Shown here: piece after piece, positions 1 through 6,387 of the stretch
Layout of the letters: each line of letters begins with the position of its first letter
Numbering within the stretch: position 1 is the first letter of the stretch
Assembly: GCA_017302755.1 (NCBI GenBank)
Contig: JAFLCR010000035.1
Span: 1 to 14,173, forward strand
Reading direction: 5' to 3'
From: Alphaproteobacteria bacterium
GTDB lineage: Bacteria; Pseudomonadota; Alphaproteobacteria; Rickettsiales; JAFLCR01
DNA length: 14,173 nt
Notes under the pieces: model-generated
What the model was told of the DNA's origin: nothing
What the model saw: only the letters and a program-made list of their open reading frames with translations
Databases searched by the model: none
Position numbers and translations under genes: made by a program

Positions 1-1
1 T

Positions 2-1471
2 CGGTTCAAGGACGCGGCGTGGGAGCAGGGCATATTCTTCGATACGCTGAAGCAGTCCTACCTTCTCACCGCGCAGTGGATACTGGATCAGACGAATAAG
101 GCCAAAGAGGAGCTGGACCCCCACACCGCTCATAAGGTAGCGTTCTTCACGCGCCAGTTCGTGGACGCGCTTTCGCCGAGCAACTTCTTCGCCACCAACC
201 CGGAAGCGATCAAGAAATTTCTGGAAACCAACGGTGGAAGCCTTGCCCGCGGGGTGGACAATCTGCTCGAGGATATTGAGGACGGCAAAGGCAATTTCGT
301 GCTTAAGATGACCGACGATGAAGCCTTCGCCGTTGGAAAGAACCTGGCCACCACGCCAGGCAAGGTCATCCACCGTAACGACCTGATAGAGCTCATCCAG
401 TATAGCCCCACCACGGAAACCGTGTTTCAGAAACCGCTGTTGTTCATCCCGGCCTGGATCAATAAATACTATATCGCCGACCTAACACCCGAAAATTCGC
501 TGATCCGGTGGCTGGTGGATCAGGGTTACACCGTATTCATCATCTCCTGGGCGAACCCGGATTCGCGCCACCGCGAGAAAACATTTGATGACTATCTTCT
601 GGAAGGCCCGCTCGAGGCACTGAAAGTGATCGAAGATGCCACGGGAGAAAAGGAAATCACAGCTATTGGCTACTGCCTGGGCGGCACACTGCTCGGCACC
701 ACCCAGGCGCATCTGGCGACAAAGGGGAAGTCGCCCATCGCAGCGGCGACCTATCTCACCACCATGATGGATTTCTCACAGCCGGGCGACCTCGGCGTCT
801 TCATCGACGAGGAGCAGATCTCCGAGCTGGAAAAACGCATGGAGGAAAGGGGCTATCTCGAAGGGAAGGAGATGGCCGGCACATTTAACATGCTGCGCGC
901 CAACGACCTCATCTGGTCGTTCGTGGTCAACAATTACCTGCTTGGCAAAGAGCCTTTCCCCTTCGACGTGCTTTACTGGAACAGCGATTCCACCCGCATG
1001 CCCGCCAAGATGCACAGCTTCTATCTGCGCAGCATGTACCTGCATAACAGGCTCATCGTCCCCGGCGGGCTGACGATCGCCGGCACGCCCATTGATCTTC
1101 GGAACATCACCACCCCTTCCTATTTCCTCTCAACGCGGGAGGATCATATTGCCCCGTGGATGTCCACCTACGCCGCCACCCAACTGATGAAAGGCTCCAG
1201 CCGCTTTGTGCTTGCGGCATCAGGGCATATTGTGGGCGTCATCAATCCGCCGACCAAGGCAAAATACTGCCATTGGGTCAGCGAAAAGCTCCCGCCTTCG
1301 CCCAAGCAGTGGCTAGAAAGCGCGACCCAGGTTGAGGGGTCCTGGTGGCCGGACTGGCATCGCTGGAACGCGGATTTCTCGGGCGGGAAAGTGCCCGCCC
1401 GGATTCCCGGCAACGGCAAGATGAAGGCGATCGAGGATGCGCCGGGAAGCTATGTGAAAGCGCGCAGCTGA
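2..1471 (+). CDS. phaC: Class I poly(3-hydroxyalkanoate) synthase PhaC, 5'-truncated by window edge
   Basis: Polymerises (R)-3-hydroxyacyl-CoA into polyhydroxyalkanoate at the surface of storage granules. The frame is open from base 2, so the GTG at 161 is internal; 489 residues are visible, and roughly 95 are missing compared with the usual ~590-residue class I enzymes. The start of the fragment (RFKDAAWEQ, then LKQSYLLTAQWI) is the typical PhaC N-domain. The alpha/beta-hydrolase core carries the PhaC 'lipase box' GYCLGG with the nucleophile Cys encoded at 674-676, the catalytic Asp in EDHIAPW (codon at 1142) and the catalytic His in SGHIVGVINPP (codon at 1226). The C-terminal region with GSWWPDW is also typical. 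It lies 73 bases upstream of the SPFH gene and is probably a separate transcription unit. The family assignment is firm; the substrate chain length is inferred from class only. Confidence 0.97.
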   Translation, partial: RFKDAAWEQGIFFDTLKQSYLLTAQWILDQTNKAKEELDPHTAHKVAFFTRQFVDALSPSNFFATNPEAIKKFLETNGGSLARGVDNLLEDIEDGKGNFVLKMTDDEAFAVGKNLATTPGKVIHRNDLIELIQYSPTTETVFQKPLLFIPAWINKYYIADLTPENSLIRWLVDQGYTVFIISWANPDSRHREKTFDDYLLEGPLEALKVIEDATGEKEITAIGYCLGGTLLGTTQAHLATKGKSPIAAATYLTTMMDFSQPGDLGVFIDEEQISELEKRMEERGYLEGKEMAGTFNMLRANDLIWSFVVNNYLLGKEPFPFDVLYWNSDSTRMPAKMHSFYLRSMYLHNRLIVPGGLTIAGTPIDLRNITTPSYFLSTREDHIAPWMSTYAATQLMKGSSRFVLAASGHIVGVINPPTKAKYCHWVSEKLPPSPKQWLESATQVEGSWWPDWHRWNADFSGGKVPARIPGNGKMKAIEDAPGSYVKARS

Positions 1472-1487
1472 GCTTGGGAAAAACCCC

Positions 1488-1515
1488 TTTCGCTCCCTGT
1501 TAAGAACGCTATAGT
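1488..1515 (+). promoter_or_regulatory. Possible sigma70-like promoter ahead of the SPFH operon
   Basis: The 73-base gap after phaC contains TATAGT (1510-1515), close to a -10 consensus, with a poor -35 candidate TTTCGC (1488-1493) 16 bases earlier. It would place a transcription start about 20-25 bases before the ATG at 1545. Only the -10 element is convincing, so this is a weak call. No strong terminator separates it from phaC, and read-through is possible. Confidence 0.25.
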
Positions 1516-1544
1516 GCATGGCATGCTCACTTTGAGGAGGCGGT

Positions 1545-2543
1545 ATGGGATTGATGGATTTCATTAAAAAGCAATTTGTCGACGTCATCGAATGGACGGA
1601 GCCGGAGGACGGCATTCTCTCCGCCCGCTATCCGATGCAGGACAATGAAATCCAGAACAACGCCAAGCTTACCGTGCGAGAAACACAGCTGGCCATGTTT
1701 GTCAACGAAGGCAAGGTGGCCGACGTGTTCGGGCCGGGCATGTACACGCTGAACACCCAGACGCTTCCGGTGCTCACCTACCTGCAGAACTGGGATAAGT
1801 TCTTTGCCTCGCCGTTCAAATCGGATGTGTATTTCTTCTCCACCCGCGACCAGCTCGATCAGAAATGGGGCACCGCCACGCCCATCACCGTGCGCGATAA
1901 GGAATTCGGCGCCTTGCGCATCCGCGCGAACGGTATCTACACTTATGCGTTGAAAGACCCCAAAGCTTTTTACCAGAAAGTCAGCGGCACGCGCGAAACC
2001 GTAACCGTGAACGAGATGGAAGGCCAGCTTCGCAGCGTCATCATGACCGAGCTCGCCAGCTTCCTCGGCAACGGCGATGTCGCATTTCTCGACATGGCGG
2101 CGAACCAGAAGAATTTTTCGGAGACGCTTTACAACGCCGTCGCGCCGGCGCTCACACCTTACGGGCTGGAGCTCAAAGGCTTCCTGGTGCAGAGCATCTC
2201 GCTGCCGGAAGAGCTGCAAAAATACCTCGACAAGTCCAGCTCGATGCGGCTGGTGGGCGATCTGCAGAAATACGCCATGTTCCAGGCCGGAGACAGCCTC
2301 TCCATCGCCGCCGGCAATGAAGGCGGTGTAGCCGGCGCCGGCGCCGGCATCGGCGCGGGCATGGCCATGGGGCAGATGATGGGTAACATGCTGCAGGGCA
2401 TTGCCGGCGGCAACGCCAAGCCCGCTTCGCAGGAAGACATGCTTGCCACGCTCGAGCGCCTGCACGGCATGGTGCAGAAAGGCATTCTTACCCAGGCGGA
2501 ATTCGACGCCAAGAAAGCTGAAATCCTGAGCAGCATGAAGTGA
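1545..2543 (+). CDS. SPFH/stomatin-like protein (YdjI / COG4260 type) with C-terminal SHOCT domain
   Basis: A 332-residue protein of the 'virion core protein-like' SPFH group that includes B. subtilis YdjI. Signature stretches are the N-terminal DVIEWTEPEDGILSARYP and NEIQNNAKLTVRE, then FVNEGKVADVFGPGMYTL, followed by the SPFH core and a helical region to about residue 250. Residues ~262-295 are rich in Gly, Ala and Met. The last ~35 residues (QEDMLATLERLHGMVQKG...) form a SHOCT bihelical domain, where many family members instead have a zinc ribbon. There is no clear membrane span; SPFH proteins usually scaffold membrane-associated complexes peripherally. The ATG is preceded by GAGGAGG (1534-1540), the strongest ribosome site in the window. 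Its TGA overlaps the GTG of the next gene, implying translational coupling. The family is well supported; a role in membrane-stress scaffolding is inferred from relatives. Confidence 0.9.
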   Translation: MGLMDFIKKQFVDVIEWTEPEDGILSARYPMQDNEIQNNAKLTVRETQLAMFVNEGKVADVFGPGMYTLNTQTLPVLTYLQNWDKFFASPFKSDVYFFSTRDQLDQKWGTATPITVRDKEFGALRIRANGIYTYALKDPKAFYQKVSGTRETVTVNEMEGQLRSVIMTELASFLGNGDVAFLDMAANQKNFSETLYNAVAPALTPYGLELKGFLVQSISLPEELQKYLDKSSSMRLVGDLQKYAMFQAGDSLSIAAGNEGGVAGAGAGIGAGMAMGQMMGNMLQGIAGGNAKPASQEDMLATLERLHGMVQKGILTQAEFDAKKAEILSSMK

Positions 2544-3184
2544 TCACCGTCACCTGCCCTTCCTGCGGCGCACCGGTTACGTTTCGTTCTTCCTTCGCGA
2601 TTTCGATGGTATGTGCCTATTGTTCCTCGCTGATCGTGCGGCGCGATATGGACGTCAGCCTGATCGGCGAAATGGCCGCGCTGCCGGACGATATGAGTCC
2701 GTTTCAGATCGGCAGCGAAGGTTATGACGGCAAAAAACACTTCACTTTGATCGGCCGTCTGCGGCTCGCCTGGGAAAACGGCAGCTGGAACGAATGGTGC
2801 ATGATGCTGGACGATGGCACGCATGGCTGGCTTGCGGAGGCGCAGGGTTTTTTCATGATCTACTACCCGCTCGCCGTGGAACCGCCGCCTCTGGGCGAAC
2901 GAAAGCCGGGGGAAAAGATTACACTGGACAACAAACCCTTCTATATTGCCGACATTAAACGATGCGTGTGCGCAGGCAGCGACGGCGAGCTTCCCTTTCC
3001 CGCACCAAAGGGCAGGCGATCTGTTTCGGTGGACATCAACGGCAAGGACGGACTGACCGCAACAATTGATTACGGAGAGAACGAACAGCCCGCCGTTTAT
3101 GTGGGCCACTACGCAAGCTTTGACAGCATGCGGTGTTCCAATCTGCGCGAGTTGGAGGGATGGCGTTATGAACGCGCAGAATGA
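2540..3184 (+). CDS. Zinc-ribbon DUF4178 protein, soluble
   Basis: A 214-residue cytoplasmic protein. A zinc ribbon occupies residues 6-28 (C6-x2-C9 and C25-x2-C28) directly at the N-terminus. The rest matches the DUF4178 pattern of beta-rich segments: FTLIGRLRLAWENGSWNEW, then DDGTHGWLAEAQGFF, then KITLDNKPFYIADIKR. No signal peptide or membrane span is visible. The start is a GTG whose last two bases are the first two of the SPFH stop codon (GTGA overlap), so translation is probably coupled to that gene; an ATG is not available at this end without losing the zinc ribbon. The molecular function of DUF4178 is unknown; it is repeatedly found with SPFH, DUF350 and spermidine-synthase genes. The following gene is a paralogue. 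Confidence 0.85.
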   Translation: MITVTCPSCGAPVTFRSSFAISMVCAYCSSLIVRRDMDVSLIGEMAALPDDMSPFQIGSEGYDGKKHFTLIGRLRLAWENGSWNEWCMMLDDGTHGWLAEAQGFFMIYYPLAVEPPPLGERKPGEKITLDNKPFYIADIKRCVCAGSDGELPFPAPKGRRSVSVDINGKDGLTATIDYGENEQPAVYVGHYASFDSMRCSNLRELEGWRYERAE

Positions 3185-4484
3185 CCCTCCCGCTTCGCCT
3201 GATCTTCCGTCACCAAAACCACGCGGCTCGGTCAAGTCGTTCGCCTGCGGAAATTGCGGCGGCATTGTAAATATCAGAGCCGGAGGACATACGGTAACCG
3301 CCGTGTGCAATTCCTGCGGCTCACTCATCGACGCTTTGGATGAGAATTACCGTATCCTGAAATCCTATCAGGAAAAAATGCCCCCCCTGCTCATTGAGCT
3401 TGGAACGCGGGGAAGGCTCAAAGGCGTCGAGTGGGAAGTCATTGGCAACCTGCGCCGCACCGATGGTTCGGGCATGTATTCCTGGCAGGAATTTCTGCTG
3501 TTCAATCCCTATCACGGCTTCCGCTGGCTAGTGGAGCAGAACGGCGCATGGAGTTTTGTGACGCCGCTAAAAGAATATCCTGATCTCGACGGCCTGGCCG
3601 TTCGCTCGTTTTCTTATTACGGAAAAAAATACGAGATTTTCGATCGCGGAGAAGCCGTGGTGCGGTCCGTGGTGGGAGAGTTTTACTGGCGCGTTAAACG
3701 CGGCGAGAGCGTGCAGACGGAAGATTATATCTCGCCCCCTCATATGTTCTCGATTGAGCGCGATACGAGCGAGATCAATGTTTCGCTTGGCGAATATGTG
3801 CCGCCGCAGGTGATATGGTCAGCTTTCAAGCTTCCACTGCCGCAAAGAGCGCAGCGCGATATCGCGCCTCATCAACCGTCGCCTTACCGCGAGCGCAGAG
3901 GAAAGATGTTTGGCATTGCCTCGATATTTCTAACGCTACTGGTGGTGATTCATGTGTTCACGCTCTTCTCTTCCGCCAATCAGGTGGCGCTCGAGCAGAC
4001 GATCGCACTGTCGGGTGGAAAAAGCCAGGTGGTGGTAAGCCCGCCTTTCAGGCTGGAGAAATCCGTTGCGAATGTCGAACTCATCAGTCGTGCAATGCTT
4101 ACCAATCAATGGGCGGAAACCGATTTCACCCTGATCAATGAAGATACAGGAAAGATCTATAATTTCGTGCAAGGCATCGAATATTATGAGGGCCGAGACA
4201 GCGACGGCGCATGGTCTGAAGGAAGCCGCAGCACTTCTTCCACGCTTTCCGCGATTCCGGGCGGGCGCTACCGGCTGACGGCGGAAACAGAGTCCAACGC
4301 CTCTGTCGTGCCGGTTCAGGTTACGCTGAAACGCGATGTTCCCATATGGTCGAATTTTTTTCTTGCCTGCGGCGCGGTGCTTCTCTGGTTTGGGTGGGAA
4401 TGGCTGCGCGACAGATCGTTCGAAACACGACGCTGGAGCAACAGCGACTTTTCCCCTTACAGTTCAGGAGAAGATGATGACTGA
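3168..4484 (+). CDS. Zinc-ribbon DUF4178 protein with two membrane spans and an extracytoplasmic loop
   Basis: A 438-residue paralogue of the preceding protein with an added membrane module. After a Pro-rich start, a zinc ribbon lies at residues 27-50 (CGNC...CNSC). A DUF4178 region follows (RGRLKGVEWEVIG, then YSWQEFLLFNPYHGFRWL, residues ~75-235). Membrane spans are at about residues 244-266 and 394-414, enclosing a ~127-residue beta-rich loop predicted outside the cytoplasm. The tail RRWSNSDFSPY is characteristic of membrane DUF4178 proteins and ends in acidic residues. I chose the ATG at 3168 because it has GGAGGG (3154-3159) eight bases ahead and removes an implausible N-terminal extension; a longer in-frame start at 3066 exists. 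It overlaps the previous gene by 17 bases. It probably links the cytoplasmic SPFH/DUF4178 scaffold to the membrane. Confidence 0.85.
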   Translation: MNAQNDPPASPDLPSPKPRGSVKSFACGNCGGIVNIRAGGHTVTAVCNSCGSLIDALDENYRILKSYQEKMPPLLIELGTRGRLKGVEWEVIGNLRRTDGSGMYSWQEFLLFNPYHGFRWLVEQNGAWSFVTPLKEYPDLDGLAVRSFSYYGKKYEIFDRGEAVVRSVVGEFYWRVKRGESVQTEDYISPPHMFSIERDTSEINVSLGEYVPPQVIWSAFKLPLPQRAQRDIAPHQPSPYRERRGKMFGIASIFLTLLVVIHVFTLFSSANQVALEQTIALSGGKSQVVVSPPFRLEKSVANVELISRAMLTNQWAETDFTLINEDTGKIYNFVQGIEYYEGRDSDGAWSEGSRSTSSTLSAIPGGRYRLTAETESNASVVPVQVTLKRDVPIWSNFFLACGAVLLWFGWEWLRDRSFETRRWSNSDFSPYSSGEDDD

Positions 4485-4496
4485 AAAGGATCACTC

Positions 4497-4643
4497 ATGA
4501 TCACCACCCCGCGTGCTTATTTCGCTTTCTGTATGTTGATCGCTTCCATGCTCGGCTGGGCCAATGCCAACGGCTACGCCGTCTTCAGCACACTCACAAG
4601 CAGCCAGAAACTCGCCCGCTCCGCATCGCATTATCACAAATAG
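4497..4643 (+). CDS. Small single-span membrane protein, 48 residues
   Basis: A short gene below usual length cut-offs. It encodes a basic N-terminus (MITTPRAY), one hydrophobic stretch over about residues 8-28 (FAFCMLIASMLGWANANGYAVF) and a polar C-terminus ending in SHYHK. AAGGA at 4486-4490 lies six bases before the ATG. Its TAG overlaps the AGGAGG ribosome site of the DUF350 gene, so the pair fit as coupled genes. It fills the only gap between the second DUF4178 gene and the DUF350 gene, leaving 12 bases upstream and 9 downstream. Function unknown; it could be a small subunit of the DUF4178/DUF350 membrane complex. I judge it real from its position, ribosome site and membrane-protein composition, not from homology. 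Confidence 0.75.
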   Translation: MITTPRAYFAFCMLIASMLGWANANGYAVFSTLTSSQKLARSASHYHK

Positions 4644-4647
4644 GAGG
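4642..4647 (+). promoter_or_regulatory. Ribosome binding site of the DUF350 gene, overlapping the small-ORF stop
   Basis: AGGAGG five bases before the ATG at 4653 shares its first two bases with the TAG of the 48-residue gene. The arrangement supports both starts and suggests coupled translation. Confidence 0.75.
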
Positions 4648-4652
4648 AAAAT

Positions 4653-4871
4653 ATGGAGATCGTTATCAACCCAAATTACATTGTCAATGCCCTGCTTTTT
4701 TCAGGTATCGGCCTGGTGATTTATCTTGTCGGCTTCATTGTGGCGGACAAGCTGACTCCCTATCAGCTTTGGAAAGAAATCGTTGAGAAGCAGAATACGG
4801 CCGTGGCTATCATGGTAGGCGCGATCGCGATCGGCATCGCGCTTATCATCGGCGCCGCCATCCACAGCTAG
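4653..4871 (+). CDS. DUF350 family membrane protein (YjfL-like half-unit)
   Basis: A 72-residue integral membrane protein with two hydrophobic spans, about residues 11-31 (ALLFSGIGLVIYLVGFIVAD) and 50-70 (AVAIMVGAIAIGIALIIGAA). The linking segment with EKQNTAVAIMVGAIAIGIALII is the hallmark of DUF350, the family of E. coli YjfL. YjfL-type proteins usually carry two such units and about four spans; this is a single unit and would presumably oligomerise. It sits between the small membrane gene and the membrane-fused spermidine synthase, an association often seen for DUF350. The biochemical role of the family is not established. The start is fixed by AGGAGG five bases upstream. Confidence 0.88.
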   Translation: MEIVINPNYIVNALLFSGIGLVIYLVGFIVADKLTPYQLWKEIVEKQNTAVAIMVGAIAIGIALIIGAAIHS

Positions 4872-4877
4872 GCTCAA

Positions 4878-6386
4878 ATGCAGCTTCTCCTGCTACTTTC
4901 CGTTTTTGTCATTGCGACATGCGGGCTGGTATATGAGCTGATCGCCGGCACGCTGGCGAGTTATCTGCTCGGCGATTCGGTCACCCAATTTTCGACAATC
5001 ATCGGCACCTATCTGTTCGCGATGGGCATCGGCTCCTGGCTGTCGCGCTATATCACGCGCAATCTGCTGGCAGTGTTCGTGCAGATCGAGGTTCTGGTGG
5101 GCATCGTGGGGGGATGCTCCGCAGCGATGCTGTTTCTGCTTTTTCCTCATGTGCAGGAATTCCGAGTGCTGCTTTACGGCACCGTGCTCGTGACCGGCAC
5201 GCTGGTGGGTGTGGAGATCCCGCTGCTGCTTCGCATTCTGAAAGACAAGCTGGAATTCAGCGATCTCGTTTCCCGTGTTTTCACTTTCGATTATATCGGC
5301 GCGCTGTTTGCCTCTCTGCTGTTTCCGCTGATTCTTGTGCCGCAGCTGGGTCTGATACGCTCGGCGTTTCTTTTCGGGCTGCTGAACGTCGCGGTCGCAA
5401 TCTGGCTGCTTGCCATGCTGAAGCAGGACATTCCCTGGGTACGCCTGCACCGTGGCGGGGCGATCGCGGCTTTCATCGCGCTGCTGATGGGCTTTGTGTA
5501 TTCGGATCGCATCATGGAAATCAGCGAATCCGGACAATATCCCGACTCCGTGATTTTCTCCCGGTCGTCGCCCTATCAGCGGCTGGTGCTAACAAAAAGT
5601 GGAAACGATCTCCGGCTTTTCCTCAATAACAACCTGCAATTCAGCAGCCGCGACGAATACCGGTATCACGAATCACTCGTGCACCCAGCCATGGCCAGCC
5701 TTGATGCGCCAAAGCGGGTGCTGGTGCTCGGCGGAGGCGACGGTCTGGGAGTGCGTGAAATTCTCAAATATCCCTCAGTGGAGGAGGTAACGCTGGTTGA
5801 CCTCGACCCGCTTATGACCGAACTTTTCTCTACCCATGCGCTGTTGCGGGAGATCAATCGCCGATCCCTGCATTCACCAAAAGTGAACATCGTTCACGCA
5901 GATGCTTTTCAGTGGCTAAGAGCACGCGGGTCGGACGCTGCGAAATTTGATTTCATCATGGTCGATTTTCCCGACCCGGCAACGTTCTCCCTAGGCAAAT
6001 TATATTCCAGCGCGTTCTACCGGCTTCTCTCAAACGCGCTTGCAGAGAATGGGCAAGCGGCCATTCAATCCACCTCGCCTTTCGCAGCGCGCCAGTCATA
6101 CTGGTGCATTGTCGAGACCATCAAGTCCGCCGGCCTTGAAGCGACGCCTTATCATGCGCTGGTTCCTTCCTTCGGCGAATGGGGGTTTGTTATTGCCGGG
6201 CATAGGCCTTTTACGCCTGCCGCGCGTTACCCTGACGGGCTTGCCTTCGTGAACCGGGAAACCTTCTCCAACATGCTCTCCTTTCCACCCGATATGGGGC
6301 CGATGCCCGCCCCGGTGAATACGCTGCACAATCAGGCACTCGTCCGCAGTTTCGAGGCGGAATGGGGCGAGTATTTGCACAACTGA
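4878..6386 (+). CDS. Membrane-fused spermidine-synthase-like aminopropyltransferase
   Basis: A 502-residue protein with about seven membrane spans in residues ~1-211 and a cytoplasmic spermidine-synthase fold in ~230-480. Aminopropyltransferases move the aminopropyl group of decarboxylated SAM onto an amine. Family motifs are visible: LFLNNNLQFSSRDEYRYHE with Q254, D259 and Y263-H264-E265; the nucleotide site GGGDG (285-289); VDLDP with D308/D310; HADA with D342; and VDFPDP with D363 and D366 matching the catalytic DxxD of SpeE. All main acidic residues are therefore kept, so an active enzyme is likely, though its acceptor may be a lipid or membrane-bound amine rather than putrescine. No SAM decarboxylase gene is present in the window. 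The start lies six bases after the DUF350 stop with only a weak ribosome site (TAGG), implying coupling. Confidence 0.9.
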   Translation: MQLLLLLSVFVIATCGLVYELIAGTLASYLLGDSVTQFSTIIGTYLFAMGIGSWLSRYITRNLLAVFVQIEVLVGIVGGCSAAMLFLLFPHVQEFRVLLYGTVLVTGTLVGVEIPLLLRILKDKLEFSDLVSRVFTFDYIGALFASLLFPLILVPQLGLIRSAFLFGLLNVAVAIWLLAMLKQDIPWVRLHRGGAIAAFIALLMGFVYSDRIMEISESGQYPDSVIFSRSSPYQRLVLTKSGNDLRLFLNNNLQFSSRDEYRYHESLVHPAMASLDAPKRVLVLGGGDGLGVREILKYPSVEEVTLVDLDPLMTELFSTHALLREINRRSLHSPKVNIVHADAFQWLRARGSDAAKFDFIMVDFPDPATFSLGKLYSSAFYRLLSNALAENGQAAIQSTSPFAARQSYWCIVETIKSAGLEATPYHALVPSFGEWGFVIAGHRPFTPAARYPDGLAFVNRETFSNMLSFPPDMGPMPAPVNTLHNQALVRSFEAEWGEYLHN

Positions 6387-6387
6387 C

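Noticed and set aside
161..163. GTG as the start of phaC
   Set aside because: The frame stays open to base 2 and the upstream residues match the PhaC N-domain, so this codon is internal.
1473..1490. Possible intrinsic terminator after phaC (GGG-A5-CCC then TTT)
   Set aside because: The stem is only three base pairs and the T run is three long; too weak to support.
1527..2465. Antisense open frame of 312 codons opposite the SPFH gene
   Set aside because: His/Arg/Gly-rich shadow of a clear SPFH coding frame; no family match.
3066..3167. Longer start for the second DUF4178 gene
   Set aside because: It would overlap the previous gene by over 100 bases and adds a non-family segment, while the ATG at 3168 has a good GGAGGG site and leads straight to the Pro-rich start and zinc ribbon.
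2159..3328. Antisense open frame of 389 codons
   Set aside because: Lies opposite well-supported SPFH and DUF4178 genes, has no recognisable domain and shows the composition of a shadow frame.
4355..4361. T7 run in the second span of the membrane DUF4178 gene as a phase-variation tract
   Set aside because: Seven T in a Phe/Leu-rich span is expected from codon use; nothing else suggests slippage.
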